64,000 bases of DNA, from the NCBI RefSeq assembly GCF_039540195.1, contig NZ_BAABEO010000019.1, positions 372,001-436,000 of the forward strand, in the 5' to 3' direction. Shown piece by piece: positions 18,984-31,881 of the stretch. A program made the translations under genes and the position numbers. The notes beneath the pieces are model-generated. The model searched no databases. It was not told where the DNA came from and saw only the letters and a program-made list of their open reading frames with translations. The DNA is from Zafaria ginkgonis (GTDB lineage: Bacteria; Actinomycetota; Actinomycetes; Actinomycetales; Micrococcaceae). Positions within the stretch are counted from its first letter, which is position 1; every line of letters begins with the position of its first letter.

Positions 18984-19032
18984 GGCTCCCCCGCCTCGCT
19001 GCGCTCGCCGTGGGCCCCTCGCCCTCTAGGCT
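18984..19032 (+). repeat. Promoter-associated GC-rich repeat, copy 2, with TAGGCT -10
   Basis: GGGCTCCCCCG and CTCGCTGCGCTCG are followed by a 19-nt spacer and TAGGCT (19027-19032). A 6-nt gap then leads to the ATG of the hydrolase, a leaderless layout. It is the downstream member of the tandem 35-bp repeat pair. Confidence 0.72.
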
Positions 19033-19038
19033 GGATGC

Positions 19039-19920
19039 ATGAGTTCTGAGCTGCCGGTTGCCGGCACCCGTCCGGCAACGATCGCCGATCACCTGATCGA
19101 GGGCGCGCGGGTGCGCTGCTGGACCTACCCGGCGGCCGGCACGCCGAAGTCGACCATCCTGATGGTCCACGGGTTCCGCGGGGACCGGCACGGGCTGGCC
19201 CGGATCGTGGACGCCCTGCCCGGACACACCGTGGTGGTCCCGGACCTGCCCGGGTTCGGGGAATCGGAGCCCTTCCCGGCCCTGCCCCATTCGACCGCCT
19301 CCTACGGACTGGTGCTGGGGACGCTGCGCCGGGAACTGGACCTGCCGGAGGACGCGGTGCTGCTGGGGCATTCCTTCGGCTCCATCGTGGCCTCCCACTA
19401 CCTCGCCGCCCACCCCGGGGACTTCGCCCGGCTGGTGCTGGTGAACCCGATCAGCGAGCCCGCGCTGGAGGGCCCCAAGGCGGTCATGTCCAGGCTCGCC
19501 GCCGGCTACTACGCGCTGGCCCGGGCCCTGCCCGAACGGCCCGGGCTGGCCGTGCTGCGCAGCAGGCTCGTGGCGGACACGATGAGCGCGGTGATGTCCA
19601 AGACCAGGGATCCCCAGGTCCGGGCCTACGTCTTCGACCAGCACCGGCGCTACTTCGGGGGCTTCAGCAACCGCCGCATGCTCGAGGAGGCCTTCAACGC
19701 CTCGATCGGCGGCCACGTGCGCCAGGTCGCCGCACAGATCGGCGCGCCCACGCTGCTGATTGCCGGGGAACTGGACGAGATCGGCTCGGTGGCCTCGCAG
19801 CGCTCGCTGGCCGCCCTGTTCCCGGACGCGACGCTGCGGGTGATCCCCGGCGTCGGGCACCTGGTCCACTACGAGACCCCCGCCGAGGCCGCCGGCATGG
19901 TCGAGGAGTTCCTGGCCTAG
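19039..19920 (+). CDS. Alpha/beta hydrolase
   Basis: A 293-aa alpha/beta-hydrolase-fold protein; the substrate is unknown. The oxyanion-hole segment VHGFRG (43-48), DLPGFGESEP, the nucleophile elbow GHSFGS (Ser 112), an acidic residue in LIAGELDEIGS and the catalytic His in IPGVGHLVHYETP are all in order. The lid region (about 145-215) is Arg/Ala-rich. The ATG lies 6 nt after a TAGGCT -10, so no Shine-Dalgarno is expected. The gene stands alone between divergent glpK and convergent priA. A 19-bp direct repeat (18882-18900 and 19961-19979) flanks it on both sides. Confidence 0.87.
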   Translation: MSSELPVAGTRPATIADHLIEGARVRCWTYPAAGTPKSTILMVHGFRGDRHGLARIVDALPGHTVVVPDLPGFGESEPFPALPHSTASYGLVLGTLRRELDLPEDAVLLGHSFGSIVASHYLAAHPGDFARLVLVNPISEPALEGPKAVMSRLAAGYYALARALPERPGLAVLRSRLVADTMSAVMSKTRDPQVRAYVFDQHRRYFGGFSNRRMLEEAFNASIGGHVRQVAAQIGAPTLLIAGELDEIGSVASQRSLAALFPDATLRVIPGVGHLVHYETPAEAAGMVEEFLA

Positions 19921-19926
19921 CGCTAA

Positions 19927-19983
19927 GCGCGGGGCAGGCCCTTTCGTGTCGACTTCGTCGCCCGTTCGCGGCCTGCCCCGCGC
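19927..19983. terminator. Terminator-like stem between the hydrolase gene and priA
   Basis: A 14-bp perfect inverted repeat (19927-19940 and 19970-19983) with a 29-nt loop lies between two convergent genes. There is no U-tract. The right arm belongs to a 19-bp sequence also found at 18882-18900. Confidence 0.6.
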
Positions 19984-19984
19984 G

Positions 19985-22078
19985 CTACAGGACGTCCTCG
20001 GGATCGACCCGGACGTGGACCACGGGTTCGCGGGCAGCACTGGAGACCGCCTTGCGCCGGCGCAGTTCGGCCGTGACGGAGGCTCCGGCCGCGTAGCCGA
20101 AGAACAGCAGCCAGCGGTGCCCGTCCTCCTCCAGGACCGGCCCGTTCACGCGCACGCCCTCGGGCAGGGCGAGTCCCTCGACGAACCTGTCCGCGGCCTC
20201 GGCCGGTCCGGTAAGGACGGCCGTGCGCACCGCCGGGGGAAGCCCGAGCTCGCGCCGCAGCGCCAGTTCCCGGTCCGCGTACGCGGCGGGGTCCCAGCGC
20301 ACCAGGGCGCGCAGCGGGTCCGACTCCTGCGCGGCAACCACCACCGTGCCCCCGTCCCGGGAGGGCCGGGCCAGCGCCGCGGCCGACATCCACCGGTGCA
20401 GCACCTCCTCCCCCGTGCGCAGGCCGTCGCGGGCCAGCATGCGGTCACCGTCCAGCAGCAGCACGGCCGCGTAGCCGCCCTCCGCCACCGGTTCGGCGCC
20501 GGGGGTCGCCACCACCAGTGCCGGACGGTTCGGAACGCTGTCCCGCGGGCTGGCTCCGGTGGCGCTGACCACCGGAACCTTCGGGAAGGCCCGCCCGAGC
20601 TCCTCGGCGGTGCGGTCGGCGCCGATCGTGCTGGCGCGCAGCCGGGTGCCGCCGCAGGCCGCGCAGGACCAGCCCGGGACGTGCTCCCCGCACCACCGGC
20701 AGTCCGGGGCGGAGTGCGCGTCGCGGTACCCCAGCGGGCCGGTGCACCGGGGGCAGCGGGCGGGTTCGCCGCAGCGCTGGCAGCGCAGCGCCGGCACGAA
20801 TCCGGTGCGCGCGACCTGGACCAGCACCGGTCCCTTCGCCAGCGCGTCGGCGGCGGCCTGCCACGCCACCCGGGGCAGCCGGGCCGCGTGCAGCAGCGGG
20901 TCGCGCTCCTGTTCGAAGGAGTCCGAGCTGGCCACCACCCGCGGCGCGGCGGCGCGCAGCACCGGCCGCGGCGGGGCCAGCTCGGCGGCCCACCCGGTCA
21001 GGACCAGCCGCTGGGCCTCGGCGCTGCGGCCGTGGGCGAGCACCAGCAGCCCGGCGCCGCTGTGGTTGGCGCGCAGCAGCAGGGTTTCGCGCGCGTGCTG
21101 GTAGGGGGCGCGCGGTTCGGCGTGGCTGGAGTCGTGGTCCTCCCAGATCACGAACAGGCCGGGGTCGTGCACGGGCGCGAACGCCGCGTTGCGGGTGCCC
21201 ACGGCCAGGCGGACCGTGCCGCGGGAGACGCGCAGGAAGCTGCGGTACCGCGGCGTGGCTCCGTCGTCGGCGTTCAGCCGCGCGTAGGTGCCCTCGCCGA
21301 AGGCCTCGTCCAGGGCGGCGCAGAGGCGGTTGAGGTCACGGGCGTCGGGGACCACGACGACGGCTCCGCGCCCCGAGCGCAGGCACGCTCCCACCGCCTC
21401 CGCCACCAGGGCGGGCCAGCCGCCGGGCTGGTTGGGCAGCACGGAAGCCACGGCCCGGGGGGACGCCCCGGCGGCGAGGGCCGCGGCGAAGGCCGCACCG
21501 CCGTCGTACGCGCCCAGCAGCAGCGGCTCGGGGCCGGGCGACACCGGCACCGGGTCCGCGCCCGGCTCCCGCTCCACGCGGGCCATGCGCGGGGGGATGG
21601 CGCTGCGCAGCACGTCGGACACGGTGCCGGCGTAGCGGACGGCGATCGCCTCGCACAGGGCCAGCACGTCCGGGCGCAGGACGCGCTCGGCGGAGACGAT
21701 GGTGCGCAGCGGCTGCAGGCGCACGCCGGGCTCGGAGCCGCTGCGGCGCTCCACGATGAAGCCGGGGAGCTCCTGCCCGCCGAACCGGACCTTGACGCGC
21801 ACCCCGGGCAGGGCGGTGGCCGCCAGGTCCCGCGGGACGAGGTAGTCGAAGGGCCGGTCCAGGTGCGGCACCGGGGATTCCAGCATGACGCGGGCCACCG
21901 GATCCGTCTCCGCGGCATCGGCCGGGAGCCCGGCGGACCCGCCCGCACCCAGGCCGGGCACGTCCAAGCCAGGCAGGGCCAGGCCAGGCAGGTCCAGCGC
22001 GGGCGGCTCCAGGCCGGGCAGGGCCGGACCGGGCTGGCCGTCCTCCCCCGGGATCAGGGGCTGCCGGTTCGGGTCCAC
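19985..22078 (-). CDS. priA: Probable replication restart protein PriA (helicase-deficient actinobacterial type)
   Basis: PriA recognises stalled forks and reloads the replisome. The 697-aa protein has the N-terminal DNA-binding domain (RVMLESPVPHLDRPFDYLVP...GVRVKVRFGGQELPGFIVER) and the zinc-binding cysteine cluster (LRCQRCGEPARCPRCTGPLG ... CRWCGEHVPGWSCAACGGTRLR). The Walker A site is degenerate (VLPNQPGGWPAL, no GKT), and the DEAH-box position reads IWEDHDSSHAEP. This helicase loss is typical of actinobacterial PriA. The N-terminus has an unusual run of LPGL/PGLD-type repeats (about residues 20-45). It follows metK by 25 bp and ends the long pyr-gmk-metK gene series. Confidence 0.9.
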   Translation of the reverse strand: MDPNRQPLIPGEDGQPGPALPGLEPPALDLPGLALPGLDVPGLGAGGSAGLPADAAETDPVARVMLESPVPHLDRPFDYLVPRDLAATALPGVRVKVRFGGQELPGFIVERRSGSEPGVRLQPLRTIVSAERVLRPDVLALCEAIAVRYAGTVSDVLRSAIPPRMARVEREPGADPVPVSPGPEPLLLGAYDGGAAFAAALAAGASPRAVASVLPNQPGGWPALVAEAVGACLRSGRGAVVVVPDARDLNRLCAALDEAFGEGTYARLNADDGATPRYRSFLRVSRGTVRLAVGTRNAAFAPVHDPGLFVIWEDHDSSHAEPRAPYQHARETLLLRANHSGAGLLVLAHGRSAEAQRLVLTGWAAELAPPRPVLRAAAPRVVASSDSFEQERDPLLHAARLPRVAWQAAADALAKGPVLVQVARTGFVPALRCQRCGEPARCPRCTGPLGYRDAHSAPDCRWCGEHVPGWSCAACGGTRLRASTIGADRTAEELGRAFPKVPVVSATGASPRDSVPNRPALVVATPGAEPVAEGGYAAVLLLDGDRMLARDGLRTGEEVLHRWMSAAALARPSRDGGTVVVAAQESDPLRALVRWDPAAYADRELALRRELGLPPAVRTAVLTGPAEAADRFVEGLALPEGVRVNGPVLEEDGHRWLLFFGYAAGASVTAELRRRKAVSSAAREPVVHVRVDPEDVL

Positions 22079-22103
22079 CGGATCCTCCCCCCTGTTGCGT
22101 GCC

Positions 22104-23309
<1,206 letters not shown>

Positions 23310-23318
23310 CGGGACAGT

Positions 23319-24569
23319 TTACCGGCTCAGCGACTCCGCGATCACCGCGACGACACCTGAGGCAACCTCGTCCTTGGTGCCCGAAAACGTGCGCGGGGCC
23401 GAGCCGTCCGCGGCGAGCACCGTGACGTCGTTGCTGTCGGCGCCGAAGACCAGGTCCTCCCCGACCTGGTTGACCACCAGCAGTTCGCAGCCCTTGGAAG
23501 CCAGCTTGCGCGCGGCGTGGTCCAGGACGCTTGAGGTGGCGTCTCCGGTCTCCGCGGCGAAGCCGACGATCAGCGCCGGCAGCCGGGTCCCGGCGCCCTC
23601 GGCGGTGCGCCGGGCGACGGCCTCGGCCAGGATGTCGGGGTTGCGGACCAGCGTGATGACCGGGTCCTGGCCGTCCTCGCGCTTCTTGATTTTCGCGTCC
23701 GCGTAGTCGGCCGGGCGGAAGTCGGCCACGGCCGCCGCCATCACCAGCACGTCGGCGCCGTCGGAGGCGGAGAGCACGGCGTCGCGCAGCTGGAGCGCGG
23801 TGGAGGCGGTGCGCACCTCGACGCCGGCGGGAACGGGGGTTTCCAGGTGGGCTGCCACGAAGCGCACGGTGGCGCCGGCGGCCAGGGCCGCCCGGGCGAT
23901 CGCCGCGCCCTGCTTGCCGGAGGAGCGGTTGCCGAGGAAGCGCACCGGATCCAGCGGTTCGCGGGTGCCGCCGGCGCTGACGACGACGGTGCGTCCGGCC
24001 AGGGGACGGGATGCCGGGCCCCGGGGCGCCTCGGACCGCAGGAGCGGGGACAGGGCGGCGAAGAGTTCGGCCGGTTCGGGGAGCCGGCCCGGGCCGGAGT
24101 CCTTCCCGGTGAGTCGGCCGACGGCCGGGTCGATCACCAGCGCGCCGCGGGCCCGCAGGGTGGCGACGTTGGCCTGCGTTGCGGGGTGCTCCCACATTTC
24201 GGTGTGCATCGCCGGGGCGAAGACGACCGGAGCGCGGGAGGCAAGCAGGGTGTTGGTGAGCAGGTCGTTGGCCAGCCCGGCGGCGGCCCGGCCGAGCACG
24301 TCGGCGGTCGCCGGGGCCACCACCACGAGGTCGGCCTCCTGGCCGAGCCGCACGTGGTTCACGGTGTCGACGGCGTCGAAGACGTCGGCGGTGACGGGGC
24401 GCCCGGAGAGGGCCTCCCACGTCGCCTTGCCGACGAAGTCGAGGGCCGCGCGGGTGGGCACGACGTCGACGTGGTGGCCCGCCTCCTTGAACAGCCGCAG
24501 CAGCGACGCCACCTTGTAGGCCGCGATGCCGCCGCCGACACCAAGGACAATGCGCCGCTGCTGTGCCAT
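23319..24569 (-). CDS. coaBC: Bifunctional phosphopantothenoylcysteine decarboxylase / phosphopantothenate-cysteine ligase
   Basis: Two consecutive steps of coenzyme A synthesis in one 416-aa protein. The CoaC half (about 1-190) has the FMN-binding IVLGVGGGIAAYKVASLLR, the catalytic His in VNHVRL, APATADVLGRAAAGLANDLLT and the PAMHTEMW substrate motif. The CoaB half (about 205-416) has VVVSAGGTREPLDPVRFLGNRSSGKQG, MAAAVADFRPADYADAKIKK and LIVGFAAET. It starts 9 bp after rpoZ, so the two are co-transcribed, the usual actinobacterial gmk-rpoZ-coaBC-metK-priA order. Confidence 0.97.
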   Translation of the reverse strand: MAQQRRIVLGVGGGIAAYKVASLLRLFKEAGHHVDVVPTRAALDFVGKATWEALSGRPVTADVFDAVDTVNHVRLGQEADLVVVAPATADVLGRAAAGLANDLLTNTLLASRAPVVFAPAMHTEMWEHPATQANVATLRARGALVIDPAVGRLTGKDSGPGRLPEPAELFAALSPLLRSEAPRGPASRPLAGRTVVVSAGGTREPLDPVRFLGNRSSGKQGAAIARAALAAGATVRFVAAHLETPVPAGVEVRTASTALQLRDAVLSASDGADVLVMAAAVADFRPADYADAKIKKREDGQDPVITLVRNPDILAEAVARRTAEGAGTRLPALIVGFAAETGDATSSVLDHAARKLASKGCELLVVNQVGEDLVFGADSNDVTVLAADGSAPRTFSGTKDEVASGVVAVIAESLSR

Positions 24570-24578
24570 CGGGGGGTG

Positions 24579-24842
24579 CTACTCCGCAGGTTCGGTGATC
24601 GGGGTGACCTCGAGCAGGCCCGTGTTGATCTCGCGCAGGGCGATCGACAGGGGCTTCTCGTTCAGCTTGGTGTCGACAAGCGGGCCCACGTACTCGAACA
24701 GGCCCTCGTGCAGCTGGGCGTAGTAGGCGTTGATCTGGCGTGCGCGCTTGGCGGAGTTGATCACCAGGGCGTACTTGGAGTCGGTGGTCTTCAGCAGATC
24801 GTCGATCGGCGGGTTGATGATGCCCTCAAGGTTCGTGGACAC
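24579..24842 (-). CDS. rpoZ: DNA-directed RNA polymerase subunit omega
   Basis: Small subunit that helps assemble beta'. The 87-aa protein matches the actinobacterial omega: INPPIDDLLKTTDSKYALVINSAKRARQINAYY at residues 9-41, then LSIALREINTGLLE. The GTG at 24842 follows GGAGG at 5-bp spacing. It is located between gmk and coaBC as usual. ppGpp binds at omega/beta' in some bacteria; the Rel protein is also encoded in this window, but that link is not shown by sequence. Confidence 0.96.
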   Translation of the reverse strand: MSTNLEGIINPPIDDLLKTTDSKYALVINSAKRARQINAYYAQLHEGLFEYVGPLVDTKLNEKPLSIALREINTGLLEVTPITEPAE

Positions 24843-24909
24843 GAAGCCTCCAAAATATTCTGTGAGTGGGTCGATGGTGCCGGCCGGTCCCGGGTTCCGG
24901 CGCGCGGTT

Positions 24910-25488
24910 TCAGTGCGCGTGCGGCTCCAGGCCCATCAGGGAAACCAGTTCGTCCGCGGCACGCCGGATGTCGTCGTTCACGATGGTGACGTCGAATTCC
25001 GGTTCCGCGGCGAGTTCCAGTTTAGCGGTTTCCAGGCGGCGCTGCTGTTCCTCCGCGCTTTCGGTGCCGCGGCCGACCAGCCGGCGCACCAATTCGTCCC
25101 ACGAGGGGGGCGCCAGGAAGACGAACTTGGCCTCCGGCATGGACTCCTTCACCTGGCGGGCGCCCTGCAGGTCGATCTCCAGCAGGACGTGCCGCCCGGA
25201 GGCGGCTGCCTCCTCCACCTTGGAGCGGATGGTCCCGTAGCTGTTTCGCCCGTGGACGACGGCCCACTCCAGCATCTGGCCCTCCTCGACGAGCCGAGCG
25301 AAGGCGTCGGGGCCAACGAAGTAGTAGTGCACCCCGTCCATTTCGCCGGGCCGGGGATCGCGCGTGGTGGCCGAGACCGAGAGCCACACCTCCGGGTAGT
25401 TGTCCCGGATATAGGTTGAAATCGTTCCCTTGCCGACCGCGGTGGGGCCGGCAAGGACGGTCACGGTGGGGTGGCTCTTGGCCGTCAT
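24910..25488 (-). CDS. gmk: Guanylate kinase
   Basis: Converts GMP to GDP with ATP. The 192-aa length is normal. The P-loop GPTAVGKGT is at residues 14-22. The GMP-binding segment SVSATTRDPRPGEMDGVHYYFV, then LEWAVVHGRNSYGT and LEIDLQGARQVKE, are all canonical. It lies 21 bp downstream of mihF and 67 bp upstream of rpoZ. Confidence 0.98.
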   Translation of the reverse strand: MTAKSHPTVTVLAGPTAVGKGTISTYIRDNYPEVWLSVSATTRDPRPGEMDGVHYYFVGPDAFARLVEEGQMLEWAVVHGRNSYGTIRSKVEEAAASGRHVLLEIDLQGARQVKESMPEAKFVFLAPPSWDELVRRLVGRGTESAEEQQRRLETAKLELAAEPEFDVTIVNDDIRRAADELVSLMGLEPHAH

Positions 25489-25509
25489 CTTGTCCTTCGT
25501 GTGGATCTT

Positions 25510-25842
25510 TCAGTGTTTGGCGGGCGGGGTGGCCGTGAAATGCTCCACCAGCGCCTGCTGCTGCTTGCGGCCGAGGCCGCGCAGCCTGCGGCTCGGGGAG
25601 ATCCCGAGCCGCTCCATCAGTGCAGCGGCACGGATCTGCCCGACGCCGGGAACGGCCTCGAGCAGGTCTGCGACGCGGAGGCGGCCGACGGCTTCGTCGT
25701 CCGGGACCAGCTCGAGCAGTTCCGTGATGCCGAGGCGCCCGGAACCGAACGCCTCCTTGACTTCGGCCCTGCGGGTGCGGGCCTGAAGGGCCTTGGCCCG
25801 GGCCTTGGCCCGGTCCTCATCTGACAGCGACTTCAAAACCAT
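25510..25842 (-). CDS. mihF: Integration host factor, actinobacterial type
   Basis: Small nucleoid-associated DNA-binding protein of the mycobacterial IHF family, unrelated in fold to E. coli IHF. At 110 aa it shows the basic N-terminal helix (DEDRAKARAKALQARTRRAEVK) and the helix-two-turn-helix region with VADLLEAVPGVGQIRAAALMERLGIS and RRLRGLGRKQQQALVEHF. The position directly before gmk is a conserved actinobacterial arrangement. A TAGGTT -10 candidate lies 56 bp upstream of the ATG, so transcription can start here as well as reading through from pyrF. Confidence 0.95.
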   Translation of the reverse strand: MVLKSLSDEDRAKARAKALQARTRRAEVKEAFGSGRLGITELLELVPDDEAVGRLRVADLLEAVPGVGQIRAAALMERLGISPSRRLRGLGRKQQQALVEHFTATPPAKH

Positions 25843-25897
25843 CCTCGCACTCCCCGTTGACTAGCGCATCGATGTTCAGGCGGGTACGCCTGCACCG

Positions 25898-25903
25898 AAC
25901 CTA
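25898..25903 (-). promoter_or_regulatory. Candidate mihF-gmk -10 box (TAGGTT)
   Basis: TAGGTT on the minus strand sits between the pyrF-side hairpin and mihF and would give a leader of about 49 nt. No clear -35 is seen. Confidence 0.45.
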
Positions 25904-25939
25904 GCGAACCGGGACCGGCCGCGCAATGGTGGCCAGTGA

Positions 25940-25973
25940 CCCGTTCCGGCCGCATGCTTGCGGCCGGAACGGG
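25940..25973 (-). terminator. Strong hairpin after pyrF
   Basis: A 15-bp perfect stem (25940-25954 and 25959-25973) with a 4-nt loop starts 7 bp past the pyrF stop. It lacks a U-tract, so it may be a weak terminator or an RNA-stability element separating the pyr genes from mihF-gmk. Confidence 0.65.
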
Positions 25974-25979
25974 CGGTGG

Positions 25980-26850
25980 TCAGAGCAGCGAGTCGCGGGT
26001 GCGCAGCGCGGCCTGGAGAAGGGCCGCACGGTCGGGTCCCGCGCGCAGGATCTCGCGGCTGCTGGTGCCCAGGATCTGGGGCCAGCAGTCGGCGAACGCG
26101 GCCTTCATGTCCGCGCCCGTGGCGCCCTGCGCGCCCAGCCCGGGGGCCAGGATCGGGGCCCGGGTGGCGCCGAGTTCGATCCCCAGCCGGACCAGGTCCG
26201 GACCGACAGTCGCCCCGATCACCAGCCCGGTGCTGCCCAAGGCCTCGACCGGGGCGTTCTCGCGGGCCACGGCGGCCACGATCCGGCGGGCGACCGAGTC
26301 CCTCCCGCCGACGTGCTGCACCGAGGCGCCCTCCGGATTGGAGGTCAGCCCCAGCACGAACACGCCGCGTCCGGTGGCGGTGGCCAGGTCCAGGGCCGGG
26401 CGCAGCGACTCGTAGCCCAGGTACGGGCTCAGGGTCACCGCGTCGGCGGCCAGCGCCGAGCCCTCCCCCAGCCACGCGTCGGCGTAGGCGGCCATGGTGG
26501 AGCCGATGTCCCCGCGCTTGGCGTCGGCGATGCTCAGCAGGTCCGCCTGCGCGCAGGCGGCCAGCGTCTCCTCGAGCACGGCGATGCCGCGCGAGCCGTG
26601 CCGCTCGTAGAGCGCGACCTGCGGCTTGACCGCGGCGACCTGCCCGGCCACGGCCTCGACGACCGTGAGCGAGAAGGCGCGCAGCCCCTCGGCGTCGTCG
26701 GCCAGGCCCCAGCCGGCGAGCAGGCCCGGGTGCGGGTCGATCCCGACGCAGAGCGGACCGCGGGCGGCCATGGCCGCGGCCAGCCGCTGCCCGAACGGGC
26801 GGCGGGCGGCGGTGGCCGCCTGCTCCCCGGCGTCGAGGGTGTCAGCGGAC

Positions 26851-26858
<8 letters not shown>
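25980..26858 (-). CDS. pyrF: Orotidine 5'-phosphate decarboxylase (type 2)
   Basis: Last step of UMP synthesis. The 292-aa protein has the type 2 features found in Actinobacteria: PLCVGIDPHPGLLAGWGL, VAAVKPQVALYERHG, the catalytic LLSIADAKRGDIGSTMAAY (Asp-Lys-Asp), LSPYLGYESLRP, VLGLTSNPEG and a C-terminal LAPGLGAQGATGAD phosphate site. The ATG at 26858 overlaps the carB end by 8 bp. It is the last gene of the pyrimidine operon and is followed by a strong hairpin. Confidence 0.96.
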
Positions 26859-30146
<3,288 letters not shown>

Positions 30147-30147
<1 letters not shown>

Positions 30148-31337
30148 TACTTCTCTCCCTTGGAATCGGCGGCGGCGCCGGTCTTGGCCTGGGCCATGAC
30201 GTCGATGAAGCGGTCAAAGAGGTAGGCCGAGTCGTGCGGACCCGAGGCGGCCTCCGGGTGGTACTGGACGGAGAAGGCCGGGATGTCCAGGCAGCGCAGC
30301 CCCTCGACGACCTGGTCGTTGAGGCTCACGTGGGACACCTCGACGCGGCCGAACCGGGCCTCCGGCGCGGTCACGGCGCCCTCCAGCGGGGCGTCGACGG
30401 CGAAGCCGTGGTTCTGGCTGGTGATCTCCACCTTGCCGGTGGTGCGGTCCATGACCGGCTGGTTGATGCCGCGGTGGCCGTAGCGCAGCTTGTAGGTCCC
30501 GAAGCCGAGGGCGCGGCCGAGGATCTGGTTGCCGAAGCAGATGCCGAAGAACGGCACCTTGCGGTCCAGGACCTCGCGCAGCAGGCCCACCTGGGTATCG
30601 GCGGTGGCGGGGTCGCCGGGGCCGTTGGAGACGAACACGCCGTCCGGGTTTACGGCCAGGACGTCCTCGAGGGTGGAGGCGGCGGGCAGCACGTGCACGC
30701 GCACCCCGCGCTCGGCGAAGCGCTTCGGAGTCATGGACTTGATGCCCAGGTCCAGCGCGGCGATGGTGTAGAGGGGCTCGCCCGTCCACCCGAAGTCCGC
30801 CGGCTCGACGGTGTAGGCCGCGTCGATGCTGACCTCTTCGGCCAGGCGGGAACCCTTCATGGACGCCTGCGCCTTGACCGTCTCCAGCAGCTCGGCCTCG
30901 GGGCGGGCCGCGTCGGCGCCGGAGAAGATGCCGGCCTTCATGGCCCCGCGCTCGCGCAGGTGGCGGGTGATGGCGCGGGTGTCGACGCCCTGGATCCCGA
31001 CGACGCCCTGCTCGACGAGCTCCTCGTCGAGGGAGCGCTCGGAGCGCCAGTTGGAGGGGCGGCGGGCCGCGTCGCGGACGACGTAGCCGGCGACCCAGAT
31101 GCGGCGGGACTCGGCGTCCTCGCGGTTCACGCCGGTGTTGCCGATGTGCGGGGCCGTCTGGACGACGAGCTGGCGGGCGTAGGAGGGGTCGGTGATCGTC
31201 TCCTGGTAGCCGGTCATGCCGGTGGCGAACACGGCCTCGCCCAGGGCGGTGCCGGTTGCTCCGTAGCCGCGGCCGCGGAAGACGCGTCCGTCCTCGAGCA
31301 CCAGGACTGCTGGCTCGGTGGTGGTCTGTGCGGTCAC
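30147..31337 (-). CDS. carA: Carbamoyl-phosphate synthase small subunit
   Basis: Glutamine amidotransferase subunit feeding ammonia to CarB. The 396-aa protein opens with AVLVLEDGRVFRGRGYGATG. The N-terminal domain includes FATGMTGYQETITDPSY and GNTGVNREDAES. The class I GATase domain carries GVFVSNGPGDPA, the catalytic Cys in FFGICFGNQILGRALG and HPEAASGPHDS. The GTG at 31337 was chosen because AAGGAAAA lies 7 bp upstream and the family N-terminus begins just after. It overlaps the stop of the preceding PH-like gene by 4 bp (GTGA). Confidence 0.97.
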
Positions 31338-31879
31338 TGGTTTTCCTTCTTTGCTGCGGTGTGGTGTGCCGGGTGGTTCGTGGTTCCGGCCGATGCCGGA
31401 AGGATGCCGTTCAGGGCCGCGACCAGCGCGGACCGGTCGGCGTGGTGGCGGGGCCGGAAGCCGGTGTCGACCCCCTGGCCGCCCAGGGTCCAGCCGATGA
31501 CCAGCAGGCCGTCCTTTTCGACGAACTTGCCGGCCATGCCGGATTCGAGGCGGACGCCGGTCAGGGCGGCCGCCGGGATGAACAGGTCGGAGGCGCCGGA
31601 GCGGCGCAGCACGGCGCCCTGGTCGACGATCTCCAGGACAGCGCCGGTGCGCAGCCCCAGCGAGTGGGTGGCGATGCGGTCCAGCCAGTCCCCCGCCGTC
31701 GTGGTGCAGATGTACTGGCCGTCGGCGACGGCCAGCGGGGCGCCGAGGACGGTGGGGACCTCGGGCGGGGCGGCGACGCCGGCCTGGCGGCGCAGGCGGT
31801 TCCTCCACCCCAGCCCCATCAGGGCCAGGAGAAGGGCGATCACCGCGACGGTGACCAGAAGCGCTGGAAGGTACTGCAT
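31334..31879 (-). CDS. Membrane-anchored PH-like domain protein of the pyr operon
   Basis: A 181-aa protein of unknown function. It has one N-terminal transmembrane helix (about residues 4-25, LPALLVTVAVIALLLALMGLG) followed by a basic stop-transfer WRNRLRR. A soluble domain (about 45-155) resembles a bacterial PH-like barrel, with GQYICTTTAGDWLDRIATHSLGLR and FIPAAALTGVRLESGMAGKFVEKDGLLVIGWTLGG. The C-terminus is a short low-complexity tail. Homologues occupy the same slot between pyrC and carA across Actinobacteria (mycobacterial examples are annotated as membrane or export proteins). It starts 2 bp after pyrC and overlaps carA by 4 bp, so it is translated with the pathway enzymes. Confidence 0.82.
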   Translation of the reverse strand: MQYLPALLVTVAVIALLLALMGLGWRNRLRRQAGVAAPPEVPTVLGAPLAVADGQYICTTTAGDWLDRIATHSLGLRTGAVLEIVDQGAVLRRSGASDLFIPAAALTGVRLESGMAGKFVEKDGLLVIGWTLGGQGVDTGFRPRHHADRSALVAALNGILPASAGTTNHPAHHTAAKKENQ

Positions 31880-31881
31880 GC

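Noticed and set aside
23310..23318. SAM riboswitch before metK
   Set aside because: Only 9 bp separate coaBC and metK, too short for any known SAM riboswitch.
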